Source: Prado023 sp963774745 (GTDB taxonomy: Bacteria > Actinomycetota > Actinomycetes > S36-B12 > CAIYMF01). Taken from it: DNA of 64,000 nt. Shown here piece after piece: positions 8,947 through 17,682 of the stretch. The stretch's first letter is position 1. Each line of letters begins with the position of its first letter. The notes beneath the pieces were generated by a model that worked only from the letters and a program-made list of their open reading frames with translations, did no database searches and was not told the origin of the DNA. A program made the translations under genes and the position numbers. The stretch is from positions 124,001 to 188,000 of the forward strand of contig CAVZGE010000005.1 of the NCBI GenBank assembly GCA_963774745.1, read 5' to 3'.

Positions 8947-9903
8947 GTGGCATCCCAGATGGCCGCCACCGGAGCGGCGCTCGCTTCGGATCCCCCGCCA
9001 GAGAAGCAGCCCAGCGACACGAAGGTCGCACTGCTGATGGTGTCCCCCGCGGTGATCCTGATCATCGCCTTCGTGATCATCCCGTTCGGCATGGCCTTCT
9101 GGCTCTCGCTGCACAACGTGCGCCTGGACTCGGCGCGAGATCCCCAGTGGGTCGGCCTCGAGCAGTACCGCCGGATCCTGATCGATCCCGACCTGCGCGG
9201 CATCTTCTGGCGCAGCCTGTTCAACAACTTCACGTTCGCCCTGTTCGTGGTGCCCGTCCAGACCGCCATCGCCCTGGGCCTGGCGCTGCTGCTGAACCGC
9301 CCCCTCAAGGGCATGGCCGTGTTCCGGACCTTCTTCTTCATGCCGGTCGTGTTCCCGATGGCCCTGGTCGCCGTCGTCTGGACGCTGATCCTGGCTCGCG
9401 ACGAGCTCGGCATGCTCAACGCTGTGATCAACCTGATCTCGTTCGGCACGCTCGGGCCCTACGACTGGCTGGGAGATCCCAAGACCGCATTGCTGTCCAT
9501 CGCGATCATGTCGATCTGGGCCGGCGCCGGCTTCCAGATGGTCATCATCCTGGCCGGCCTGCAGGGGATCCCGACCAGCCTCTACGAGGCCGCATCGATC
9601 GACAAGGCCGGCAAGTGGCAGCAGTTCCTGAACGTGACGGTGCCCAGCCTGAAGAACACGTTGATCTTCGTCGTCATGATCACGACCCTGTTCTCGCTGC
9701 GCCTGTTCGACCAGGTGTACATCATGACCGCAGGCGGCCCGGAGAACTCCACGAGCACGGTCATGTACCAAGCAGTGACGTCGGCGTTCGTCGCCAACAA
9801 CGTCGGCAAGGGCTCGGCGATGACCGTGGTCTTCGTGATCATCATCCTCATCATCACCCTGATCCAGCGACGCATCCTGCGTGAGGAGCGTGAGATCGCA
9901 TGA
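8947..9903 (+). CDS. ABC sugar transporter permease, MalF type
   Basis: The 318-residue integral membrane protein has a hydrophobic first helix (VALLMVSPAVILIIAFVIIPFGMAFWL) and about six membrane segments. The cytoplasmic EAA loop YEAASIDKAGKWQQFLNVTVP docks on the ATPase. GTG start at 8947, with AGGAG seven bases upstream. It is the second gene of the operon, separated from the binding protein by 104 bases that contain the GC hairpin, and overlapping the next permease by four bases (ATGA). It forms half of the heterodimeric channel of a CUT1 carbohydrate importer. Confidence 0.95.
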   Translation: MASQMAATGAALASDPPPEKQPSDTKVALLMVSPAVILIIAFVIIPFGMAFWLSLHNVRLDSARDPQWVGLEQYRRILIDPDLRGIFWRSLFNNFTFALFVVPVQTAIALGLALLLNRPLKGMAVFRTFFFMPVVFPMALVAVVWTLILARDELGMLNAVINLISFGTLGPYDWLGDPKTALLSIAIMSIWAGAGFQMVIILAGLQGIPTSLYEAASIDKAGKWQQFLNVTVPSLKNTLIFVVMITTLFSLRLFDQVYIMTAGGPENSTSTVMYQAVTSAFVANNVGKGSAMTVVFVIIILIITLIQRRILREEREIA

Positions 9904-10844
9904 GTGACTTCGCCAAGGACGCCCACCAGCTGGCTGATGAGCGGGCGGGCAAGTTCGGCCAGGCGTTCCAGGGCGCTGGCGGTGACGTCGAGGAGGCGGC
10001 ACCGCGCCTCGGCCCCAGCCCGGTCCGCAAGGGCCTGGACTACCTGATCCTGACGCTCGTCGCGGTCGTCTGGCTGGGACCGATCTACTACATGGTCATC
10101 GGGTCGCTGAAGCCCGCCGACGAGGTCCTCAACGGCCTCAAGGGGTTCCTGCCGACCAACCTCTCATTCGACAACTACTTCGGCGTCATGGATCGGTTCA
10201 ACAGCCCCGCGACCGGGTACTTCACCGACTTCTACAAGACGTCGATCATCGTCAGCGTCGTGATCGTCGTCGGTGGCCTGATCGTCAACTCGACGGCCGC
10301 CTACGCCCTGGCCAGGCTGAAGTGGCGGGGCCGCAACCTCGTCCTGACAGCGATCGTGCTGGTCGTCATCCTGCCGTTCGAGGCGATCGCCGTGCCGCTG
10401 TTCTACCAGCTCAACGACTACCGCAACACGTACTACGTCCAGTTCATCCCGTTCATCGCCAACGCGTTCTCGATCTACCTGTTCTACACGTTCTTCATCG
10501 GGATCCCGAAGGCGATCCAGGAGGCCGCGCGCGTGGACGGTGCGGGTCCCTGGACCACGTTCATCCGGATCGTCGTGCCGATGTCCAAGCCCGTGTTCGC
10601 CTCGGTGACGATCCTGTCGTTCCTCGGTGCGTGGGCCTCGTTCCTGTTCCCCCTGATGGTCATCGACCAGCCGCAGGTCCGTCCGCTGCCCTTGGAGATC
10701 GCAGTCTTCAAGGCGAACCCACCGACTGACTGGGGCCAGATCTTCGCCTTCGCGGTGCTCATGGTCATCCCGGTCCTGGTCATCTTCCTGTCGTTCCAGC
10801 GCTGGTTCGTCCAGAGCGTCGCATCGTCCGGCCTCAAGGGCTGA
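9900..10844 (+). CDS. ABC sugar transporter permease, MalG type
   Basis: The 314-residue permease has a longer hydrophilic N-terminus (about 45 residues, acidic and Gly-rich) before the first membrane helix (YLILTLVAVVWLGPIYYMVIG). About six transmembrane helices follow, and the EAA loop is QEAARVDGAGPWTTFIRIVVP. ATGA overlap with the preceding permease indicates coupled translation and 1:1 stoichiometry. It is the second half of the CUT1 channel. Confidence 0.95.
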   Translation: MSDFAKDAHQLADERAGKFGQAFQGAGGDVEEAAPRLGPSPVRKGLDYLILTLVAVVWLGPIYYMVIGSLKPADEVLNGLKGFLPTNLSFDNYFGVMDRFNSPATGYFTDFYKTSIIVSVVIVVGGLIVNSTAAYALARLKWRGRNLVLTAIVLVVILPFEAIAVPLFYQLNDYRNTYYVQFIPFIANAFSIYLFYTFFIGIPKAIQEAARVDGAGPWTTFIRIVVPMSKPVFASVTILSFLGAWASFLFPLMVIDQPQVRPLPLEIAVFKANPPTDWGQIFAFAVLMVIPVLVIFLSFQRWFVQSVASSGLKG

Positions 10845-10858
10845 GGAAAGGCTGATCC

Positions 10859-12046
10859 ATGGCAACCATCAAGTACGAGAAGATGCGCAAGGTCTACCCC
10901 GACGGCACCGAGGCCATTCCCGGCTTCACCCTCGACGTCAAGGACGGCGAGTTCATGGTGTTCGTCGGACCGTCCGGGTGCGGCAAGTCCACGGCCCTGC
11001 GCATGACGGCGGGTCTCGAGGAGATCACCGGAGGGCGGCTCTACATCGGCGACGAGCTCGTCAACGGCAAGAGCCCGCAGGACCGTGACATCGCGATGGT
11101 CTTCCAGGACTACGCGCTGTACCCGCACATGACGGTGGCCCAGAACATGGGCTTCGCCCTCAAGATGATGAAGATGCCCAAGGACGAGATCAACGCACGG
11201 GTGGCGAAGGCGGCAGACCGGCTGTCCCTGACTGCCCTGCTGGACCGCAAGCCGAAGAACATGTCCGGCGGGCAGCGCCAGCGAGTTGCCATGGGCCGGG
11301 CCATCGTGCGCGAGCCCAAGGTCTTCCTCATGGACGAGCCGCTGTCGAACCTCGACGCGAAGCTGCGCGTGCAGATGCGCGCCGAGATCGCGGCCCTGCA
11401 GCGGCAACTGGGCATCACCACGCTCTACGTCACCCACGACCAGGTGGAGGCCATGACCATGGGCCACCGCGTCGCGGTGATGAAGAACGGCCGCCTCATG
11501 CAGTGCGCATCTCCCCAGGAGCTCTACGACAACCCGGCCAACGTGTTCGTCGCCGGCTTCATCGGCAGCCCGAAGATGAACCTGTTCAAGTCCGTGCTGT
11601 CCAAGGACGCCAACGGCGACCTGCACGTGTCCTTCGGCGAGCAGGAGCTCAAGATCGATGCCCAGATCCTCGCGAGCCGGCCCTCCCTGGCCGCGCACCC
11701 CATGGGGCCGATCACCGTGGGCCTTCGCCCCGAGGGCTTCCACGTGGCGCCCGACGCCGACCCGGAGCACAGCATCCACGTCGTCGCCGACGTCGTGGAG
11801 GCGCTCGGTGCCGAGACCCTCATCCACTTCGTCGCCGCCGTCGAGTCGGCCTCCGACGCCGACGTGCGCGACCGGGCCCAGGCCAGCGACGAGGAGGAGA
11901 GCATCCTCGCCGGGGCCGGCCTGACGGTGATGTGCGCGCGACTCGTGCCACCCATCCGCGTCGCGGACGGGTCCCCGCTCCGCCTGGCTGTCGATGAGAA
12001 GAAGCTCTACTTCTTCGACGCCGAGACGGGTGAGGCGATCATCTAG
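10859..12046 (+). CDS. Sugar ABC transporter ATPase, MsmK/UgpC/MalK family
   Basis: The 395-residue ATPase has Walker A GPSGCGKST (about 39-47), the Q-loop FQDYALYPHMT, signature NMSGGQRQR, Walker B VFLMDEP, and the switch His in LYVTHDQVEAMTM. A C-terminal OB/TOBE-type regulatory extension follows from about residue 240. The gene starts 14 bases after the second permease. Many actinobacteria keep a single shared MsiK-type ATPase elsewhere; here a dedicated ATPase is inside the operon. An acidic insertion (ASDEEESILAGAG, about residue 340) sits in the TOBE region. Confidence 0.95.
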   Translation: MATIKYEKMRKVYPDGTEAIPGFTLDVKDGEFMVFVGPSGCGKSTALRMTAGLEEITGGRLYIGDELVNGKSPQDRDIAMVFQDYALYPHMTVAQNMGFALKMMKMPKDEINARVAKAADRLSLTALLDRKPKNMSGGQRQRVAMGRAIVREPKVFLMDEPLSNLDAKLRVQMRAEIAALQRQLGITTLYVTHDQVEAMTMGHRVAVMKNGRLMQCASPQELYDNPANVFVAGFIGSPKMNLFKSVLSKDANGDLHVSFGEQELKIDAQILASRPSLAAHPMGPITVGLRPEGFHVAPDADPEHSIHVVADVVEALGAETLIHFVAAVESASDADVRDRAQASDEEESILAGAGLTVMCARLVPPIRVADGSPLRLAVDEKKLYFFDAETGEAII

Positions 12047-12079
12047 CCGGTCGCAGGCAGCGGAGGGCTGAGACCCGCC

Positions 12080-13138
12080 ATGTCGACCACGATCAGGGAT
12101 GTTGCGCGGCGAGCAGGGGTGTCATCGGCGACCGGCTCCCTGGTGCTATCGGGCAAGGAGGCGGGGCGAGTGTCAGCCGCGACCGCCGCCCGTGTGCGCG
12201 AAGCTGCTGAGGTGCTCGGGTACCAACGACCGCCCAGGCGCGGCGCGCAGAAGGCAGGTCTCGTCGGGCTGATCTCGGTGGGGTCGTCGACCGGTCGGCA
12301 CTCTGGCGCCACCGTGGAAGCCGCCCTGCTGGCTGCCCGGCGGCACGACCTCGATGTGCTCGTGGTGGACCTCCCCGACGTCTCCGCCCTCGAGGCCGGC
12401 GTGTGGAGGCTGGCCGGCGGCAGACACGTGGGCACGCTGATCGTCTCGGGCTGTCAACAGCCGCTGGACCTGCCCGACTCGCTCCCGGGCGCCGTGGTCC
12501 TTGTCGGTCGCTCCGAAGGCCACAGCGACGTCGACTCGGCGGCACCAGCGGAGTACCTCGGCCAACGGGCGGTGCTGGCCCAGCTCGACCAGGCGGGTCA
12601 CACCCGGGTCGGATGGCTCGGTGCCCGTCAAGCGGGCCACCCGGGCGGTGAGCGGCTGGCGGCATTCCGGGACGCAGCCTCTGAGCACGCGTGGGACGTG
12701 GGCCCGTCACGCGTGGCGCTCATGCCGGAGGCGGACTCGCAGCACGGGTACGCGGCAATGCGTCGGCTGCTGTCGACGGATCCCGAGACGACCGCCGTGG
12801 CCTGTGAGACGGACCGCGTCGCGATGGGCGCCTACCAGGCCTGCTGGGAGCAGGGACTCAGGATCCCCGAGGATGTGTCGATCGTCGGATTCGACGACGA
12901 GCCGGCGATCTCCCAGGGGCTCAGGCCCGGCTTGACGTCGGTCGTGCTGCCACACCGGGCAGTGGGCCAGTGGGCGGTCGACAGACTCGTCGACCGGATT
13001 GACTCCCCGGGTCTGGCGCCCTGCCAGGTGCTGCTGCCCGGGCACGTCGTGGTCCGCGGTTCGGTGGCCCCCCCGCGCATGCGATCCCGGCCAGCGACTG
13101 CTCGGGGGTACAGCTTCGCCGCGACAGGAGCACGATGA
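12080..13138 (+). CDS. LacI-family transcriptional regulator (second, within transporter operon)
   Basis: The 352-residue product has an N-terminal HTH, TTIRDVARRAGVSSATGSLVLSG. This departs slightly from the family consensus, with TGS in place of the usual TVS before the recognition residues. The hinge is YQRPPRRGAQKAG and the sensor domain ends near 300. It begins 33 bases after the ATPase and its stop overlaps the GH32 start by four bases (ATGA), so it is made with the enzyme it probably regulates. No clear palindrome lies in the 33-base gap, so its operator is likely elsewhere, perhaps at the operon promoter. The degenerate HTH could mean altered operator preference. Confidence 0.9.
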   Translation: MSTTIRDVARRAGVSSATGSLVLSGKEAGRVSAATAARVREAAEVLGYQRPPRRGAQKAGLVGLISVGSSTGRHSGATVEAALLAARRHDLDVLVVDLPDVSALEAGVWRLAGGRHVGTLIVSGCQQPLDLPDSLPGAVVLVGRSEGHSDVDSAAPAEYLGQRAVLAQLDQAGHTRVGWLGARQAGHPGGERLAAFRDAASEHAWDVGPSRVALMPEADSQHGYAAMRRLLSTDPETTAVACETDRVAMGAYQACWEQGLRIPEDVSIVGFDDEPAISQGLRPGLTSVVLPHRAVGQWAVDRLVDRIDSPGLAPCQVLLPGHVVVRGSVAPPRMRSRPATARGYSFAATGAR

Positions 13139-14637
13139 TCGACCGGCTGCACGCCGCCGAAGCTGAGGTGGCACTTCGCGCGCCGCACGTGAACCCCCGG
13201 TGGCGGATGGCCTTCCACATCATGGCCCCAGCCGGTTGGATCAACGACCCCAACGGGCTGTGCTGGTTCGCCGGGGAATACCACGCCTTCTTCCAGCACC
13301 ACCCCTTCAGCAGCGAGTGGGGGCCCATGCACTGGGGCCACGTCGTGAGCACCGACCTCGTGAGTTGGCGCCATGCCGGAATCGCACTTGCGCCCGGTGA
13401 CGCCAGCGATGCGGACGGCTGCCACTCCGGAAGTGCGGTGGACAACGATGGCGAGCTGGCCATCGTCTACACGGGTCATCGATACCTCGATCCCCCGGGG
13501 CCGGGCCGGGACCCCGATCGATTCACCCAGGTGCAGAACCTCGCCGTGAGTCGCGATGGGATCCAGTTCGAGAAGGTCCCCGGCAACCCCGTGATCGCCG
13601 CCCCGCCCGCAGACAGCACCCACCACTTCAGGGACCCCAAGGTGTGGCGGGAACCCGGCGGTTGGCGTCTGGTCCTGGGCAACGCCGCGCAGGACGGCCG
13701 GGGCAGGGCACTGCTCTACGGCTCGAGCGACCTGCGCTCCTGGGAGCTCCTCGGGATCGTCGCGGAGTCCGATGGCGCGACTGGCTGGATGTGGGAGTGC
13801 CCCGACCTGTTCACGCTGGACGGGTGGGACGTCCTGCTCATCTCGCCGATGGGAATGGGGGATCCCATGGGCGACGAGATGCACACCGGCTCGCTGATCG
13901 GTTCCCGGGACCCCGCGACGCACCGGCTGACCCATGGTGGTTACACCGAGATGGACCACGGCCATGACTTCTACGCGGCCCAGACCCTGGCCGCCCCCGA
14001 CGGCAGGCGGATCGGCATCGGCTGGATGAAGCCGGGTGCCCCTGGCCCGAACGAGCAGAGGGACGGCTGGGCGGGGGCCCTGACGCTGCCTCGAGAGCTG
14101 CACGTCACGCGAGATGGGCAGCTCAGCCAGCAGCCCATCGTCGAGACCGCGCTGCTGCGCACCGGCACGACCTTCGAGGACGTCATGGAGGTCGAGGGGC
14201 ATGTGGACACCGGGGTGTCGGTCGAGGTCGCCGAGATCCACCTGGACCTGGAGCTGTCCACGTCGAGGGCAGTCGGTGTGGGCTTCGCCCTTGTGGTCGG
14301 CGACGCGACTGTCGTCGAGGTCATCCTGGACCGTGGGGCCAGGCATCTCGTGCTGGATCGCGGGGGAGCCGACGGGGTCAGGTGCGCCCCGATCGACCCG
14401 GGCACGCACCTGCGCCTGCGGGTGTTCGTCGATCGGTCCTCGATCGAGGTCTTCACCGGTTCCGGCCTCGTGACGATGACATCGCGCATCTACCCCGCGG
14501 GATCTCCGACGCTACGAGTGGTCTCCGACGGCGGCCCAACGCGGGCCCGGGTCGAGGTGCACGCCCTTCGCGACATCTGGGCCGGGGCTGCCACCCCTGA
14601 AGTGACTTCGGGAGCCGGGCAGCCCCATGGCCGATAG
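13135..14637 (+). CDS. GH32 beta-fructofuranosidase (sucrose/levan/inulin hydrolase type)
   Basis: The 500-residue enzyme has the five-blade propeller and C-terminal beta-sandwich of GH32. The nucleophile is D38 in WINDPNG, the transition-state stabiliser is D167 in HFRDPKVW, and the acid/base is E221 in MWECPDLF. The C-terminal sandwich contains the typical RVFVDRSSIEVFTGSG strand. There is no signal peptide, so it acts in the cytoplasm on imported sucrose, sucrose-6-phosphate or fructo-oligosaccharides. The gene overlaps the LacI gene before it (ATGA) and the next gene by 11 bases. Its presence in the transporter operon is the best clue that the imported sugar contains fructose. Confidence 0.95.
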   Translation: MIDRLHAAEAEVALRAPHVNPRWRMAFHIMAPAGWINDPNGLCWFAGEYHAFFQHHPFSSEWGPMHWGHVVSTDLVSWRHAGIALAPGDASDADGCHSGSAVDNDGELAIVYTGHRYLDPPGPGRDPDRFTQVQNLAVSRDGIQFEKVPGNPVIAAPPADSTHHFRDPKVWREPGGWRLVLGNAAQDGRGRALLYGSSDLRSWELLGIVAESDGATGWMWECPDLFTLDGWDVLLISPMGMGDPMGDEMHTGSLIGSRDPATHRLTHGGYTEMDHGHDFYAAQTLAAPDGRRIGIGWMKPGAPGPNEQRDGWAGALTLPRELHVTRDGQLSQQPIVETALLRTGTTFEDVMEVEGHVDTGVSVEVAEIHLDLELSTSRAVGVGFALVVGDATVVEVILDRGARHLVLDRGGADGVRCAPIDPGTHLRLRVFVDRSSIEVFTGSGLVTMTSRIYPAGSPTLRVVSDGGPTRARVEVHALRDIWAGAATPEVTSGAGQPHGR

Positions 14638-15805
14638 TGCACAGCCAGGAGTCGCGGAGGGGTTCGGTACGGTCGCGGACGCGTTCCAGCGGAACTTCAC
14701 CGACCCGGGCGAGGACGCAGCCGCTGTCACCGTCTTCCACCAGGGTCGCAAGGTGGTGGACCTGTGGGCCGGCACTGACGTGGTGAACCAGAGACCGATG
14801 CCCGCAGACGGGCTCATGATGGTCGCCTCCTGCAGCAAGGGAATCACCGCCACAGTGCTGGCCATGCTCGTGGAACGCGGTGTCCTGGACCCGGAGCAGC
14901 GGGTCGCCGCCTACTGGCCGGAGTTCGCCACAGGTGGCAAGGAGCACGTCACGCTTGCCATGGTCGCAGCGCACACCGCAGGACTGCCGTACCCACCCTT
15001 GGGGACCGGCCTCAGCGGCCTTGACCTGCATCGAGGCCAGGCCGTCACCCAAGCGCTGGCGGCCGCCACGCCGTTGTGGGCCCCCGGAACGGCGATGGCC
15101 TACCACCCGGTCACCTACGGGACCCTCCTCGATGAGATCGTGCGCCGAGCTACCGGGAGGTCCATCGCCCAACACGTGCGTAGCCTGATCGCCGAGCCGC
15201 TCGACGTTGACGTCTGGATGGGACTGCCGGACGCGCTGATCCCACGGGTAGTACCCGGCCGCTGGGAACAGGCCGACCCGATGGAACCGGACGACACCGA
15301 GCCGCACGAGCCCGGCTCCTACGCCGCGCGGAGGCAGGCCTTCCTCCAGGAGAACCCGCCCATGGACCCCGACTTCACGAATCCCGCGGAGGTCGCGGCC
15401 CACTACGCGGCAGAGCGCCCCGCGATCGGCGCCATCACGAACGCGCGCGCCCTGGCGACCATGTATGCGGCCCTGCTCGGACCCGTCGACGGGGTCCGAC
15501 TGATCCAGGACCGCACCCTCCGGCTGGTGACCCACCCCCGCACGGACCACGTGGAGTCCCTTGTCGAGAGCGGCACTGCAGGCCCCGACATCCGCTTCGG
15601 ACTGGGCTACCAACTGGCCTCACCCAGCATGCCAGGCTTCGGTCCGGGCTCATTCGGCCATACCGGTGCCGGCGGCCGCCTGGGGATCGCCGACCCCGAG
15701 CACGAGATCGGCTTCGGATACATCACCAGCCTGATGCGCACCATCGGCCCGCACGGCGACCCGCGCTGGACGACCCTGATCGCCGCCAGCCGGGCGTGCC
15801 TCTAG
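14627..15805 (+). CDS. Beta-lactamase-fold serine hydrolase (EstB/class C-like)
   Basis: The 392-residue product belongs to the beta-lactamase/esterase EstB group. The SxxK motif is SCSKG (S67-K70), preceded by a VDLWAGTDVVNQRPMP strand. A Tyr motif lies in YHPVTYG, and a GHTGAGGRLG stretch near the C-terminus replaces the KTG box. Such proteins are usually esterases or peptidases rather than antibiotic lactamases. No signal peptide is visible. The start is inside the end of the GH32 gene (11-base overlap), making it the last gene of the sugar operon. Deacylation of an acylated sugar is possible but speculative. Confidence 0.88.
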   Translation: MADSAQPGVAEGFGTVADAFQRNFTDPGEDAAAVTVFHQGRKVVDLWAGTDVVNQRPMPADGLMMVASCSKGITATVLAMLVERGVLDPEQRVAAYWPEFATGGKEHVTLAMVAAHTAGLPYPPLGTGLSGLDLHRGQAVTQALAAATPLWAPGTAMAYHPVTYGTLLDEIVRRATGRSIAQHVRSLIAEPLDVDVWMGLPDALIPRVVPGRWEQADPMEPDDTEPHEPGSYAARRQAFLQENPPMDPDFTNPAEVAAHYAAERPAIGAITNARALATMYAALLGPVDGVRLIQDRTLRLVTHPRTDHVESLVESGTAGPDIRFGLGYQLASPSMPGFGPGSFGHTGAGGRLGIADPEHEIGFGYITSLMRTIGPHGDPRWTTLIAASRACL

Positions 15806-16104
15806 GGTCCACTGGGGACGCCGCCACCCATGCCGCTGGACGAGACACGTGGCGCTGCACCGCGACAGCCAGACCGCCTTGCCGCGAGCACGAGGGCCTG
15901 CGGACGCGGACGCTGTCCAGGCCACCTCCGAGCCGCGCGACCGTACGTGGGCGCACTCCATGGACTCACTGGATCGCAATGAACAGTCAACGCGGGTGAA
16001 CCACTAACGCGGGGGGCCGTTCGCGAGCTACGACCCCCAGCGGCACGCGCCGCCGATGATGCTGCCGGCCGCAGGGGTACCGGAACGCGCCCAGCGCCAC
16101 CTCT
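15806..16104. other. Intergenic stretch, no gene seen
   Basis: These 299 bases separate the rightward sugar operon from the leftward Fic gene, so transcripts converge here. No plausible coding frame with a ribosome site, no RNA gene and no long stem with a T-tract was found. A base-poor patch near 15965-15995 (CTCACTGGATCGCAATGAACAG) has no recognised motif. Confidence 0.5.
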
Positions 16105-17340
16105 TCAGGAGTCCTCGATATGTCGGGTCCGGGTGTGGTCCGGATCTCCGGCTGACCCGGGTTCGCGCCGCCGTTCGTACAGGGGTGGCGCCTCGATGAT
16201 CTGGAGGATGTCGGCGGCGAGCCAGTACTGGCGGCGGCCCCTGACCTCGAGGGGGCGAACCCATCCGCGGCCCTCGGCGTCCCGGATCAGGTTGCGTGCG
16301 CCCTGGTTGGTGACGCCCAGGCTGCGCTCGACTCGCTTGACCGTGATGAAGGGGTTCGCGAAGACGAGGGGCACGAGTTCGCCCACCCTCGAGCGTGACT
16401 TCGCCGCTTGGTCGACGTAGGCCGCCCGAAGGGCGACCAGCTTGCCCGCGCGGTCGACTCCGTCCTCCGCCTGACGCTTGATCGCGGTGAGGAAGAACTG
16501 CAGCCACTGCTGCACCTCGCCCCGCTCGCGGACTGCCTGAAGGCGCTCGTAGTACTCGCGGCGGTGCGTCTCGAGGTACCCCGAGAGGTAGAGCAGTGGT
16601 GTGGTGAGCCGCCCTTCCTGGTGGAGGAGGAGTCCGATGAGCAGGCGACCGATGCGCCCGTTGCCGTCGAGGAACGGGTGGATCGTCTCGAACTGGAAGT
16701 GCATCATCGCCGCCCGAACGAGCGTCGGGATGGGGGCGGGTTCGTTGACATACCGCTCCCAGTCAGCGAGCAGGTCACCGAGACCCTCTGGAAGTGGCGG
16801 GACGAAGGTGGCGGTGTCCGGGCTGTCGGAGGGTGAGCCGATCCACACAGGGCTACGGCGGAGCGTCCCGGGTTGCCGCTCCTGGCCGCGGACCCCGGTG
16901 AGCAGTTCCCGGTGGACCTCGAGCACGAGTCGCTGGGTCAAGGGCAGCGTCCGGATCATCTCGAGGCCGCGGTACGTCGCCCGGACGTACGCCTGGACCT
17001 CGGCGATGTCCTCCACGTTCGCGCGAGGCTCGTCCCCCTCCTCAGCGCCGGCTTGGAGGACCTCGGCCAGCGAAGCCTGGGTTCCCTCGATGCGAGTGCT
17101 GGCCAGCGCCTCGCGTGTGACATACGGCCCGATCAGGAGTTGGGGGTCACGCACGAGGTGCCCCAACCCTTGCAGGTACCCGAGCGCCGCATCGGCCTCC
17201 GAGAGCGCCAGCACCGTGCGCTGGTCCAGCGTGAGAAGTCGAGGGATCGGCGCGGGCTCGAAATACCAGAAGGCCCACGGGTCGCCTGGGCGGCGAGCAG
17301 GCCGGCCGAACGTCGTATCGGTGAACACCGTTGGATCCAC
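16105..17340 (-). CDS. Fic family protein (predicted AMP-transferase, class II self-inhibited)
   Basis: The 411-residue product carries the complete Fic catalytic motif HPFLDGNGRIGR (residues 221-232), which transfers AMP to target hydroxyl groups. Near the N-terminus, STRIEG (81-86) matches the inhibitory helix motif [S/T]xxxE[G/N]; its Glu85 would block productive ATP binding. This makes it a class II Fic with the inhibitor in cis, and no separate antitoxin is needed. The C-terminal third ends in a winged-helix-like region (FITVKRVERSLGVTNQGARNLI) suggesting DNA binding and autoregulation. GTG start at 17340. It is a single-gene unit facing the sigma-factor pseudogene, with repeated CGTTGGAGT elements upstream. 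Targets are unknown. Confidence 0.92.
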   Translation of the reverse strand: MDPTVFTDTTFGRPARRPGDPWAFWYFEPAPIPRLLTLDQRTVLALSEADAALGYLQGLGHLVRDPQLLIGPYVTREALASTRIEGTQASLAEVLQAGAEEGDEPRANVEDIAEVQAYVRATYRGLEMIRTLPLTQRLVLEVHRELLTGVRGQERQPGTLRRSPVWIGSPSDSPDTATFVPPLPEGLGDLLADWERYVNEPAPIPTLVRAAMMHFQFETIHPFLDGNGRIGRLLIGLLLHQEGRLTTPLLYLSGYLETHRREYYERLQAVRERGEVQQWLQFFLTAIKRQAEDGVDRAGKLVALRAAYVDQAAKSRSRVGELVPLVFANPFITVKRVERSLGVTNQGARNLIRDAEGRGWVRPLEVRGRRQYWLAADILQIIEAPPLYERRREPGSAGDPDHTRTRHIEDS

Positions 17341-17370
17341 AGTCGGACACTACAACGAAGGGGCTCTTGG

Positions 17371-17430
17371 CGTTGGAGTAGAGGTGCTGCGTTGCTAGAT
17401 TCGTTGGAGTTGCGAGGGGTCATTCCAACG
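17371..17430. repeat. Repeated CGTTGGAGT elements upstream of the fic gene
   Basis: CGTTGGAGT occurs at 17371-17379 and 17402-17410 (31 bp apart, about three helical turns), and inverted as TTCCAACG at 17423-17430; a related CGTTGGATC overlaps the GTG start near 17327. The cluster is a candidate operator for the wing-helix-ended Fic protein. The rest of the 342-base gap (17341-17682) shows no gene; the far end holds the ribosome site AGGGAGGGAA of the sigma pseudogene. Confidence 0.4.
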
Positions 17431-17682
17431 TTGACCGAGCCACGCGCAGGCGTTGAGGTCCTGTCGTGATCGCCGAGCACATCAACCTGCCCGGCGAACG
17501 GCTAGTCAGCAACCAGATGCGCCTATGGCCCGGCCCCAACCGACCAGCACCGGCCCGCCCCAACCGCTGACCAGGGGACGCCGCGAGACCATGCGTGATG
17601 AGCCCAGCCGGCGACTCCAGCGTATGGTCACACTTCGCCCGGATCGTTCGTCTATCGGGGGACGAGTGGAAGGGAGGGAACT

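Noticed and set aside
14627..15805. Class C antibiotic beta-lactamase
   Set aside because: No signal peptide, no KTG box and sugar-operon location fit an EstB-like hydrolase better.
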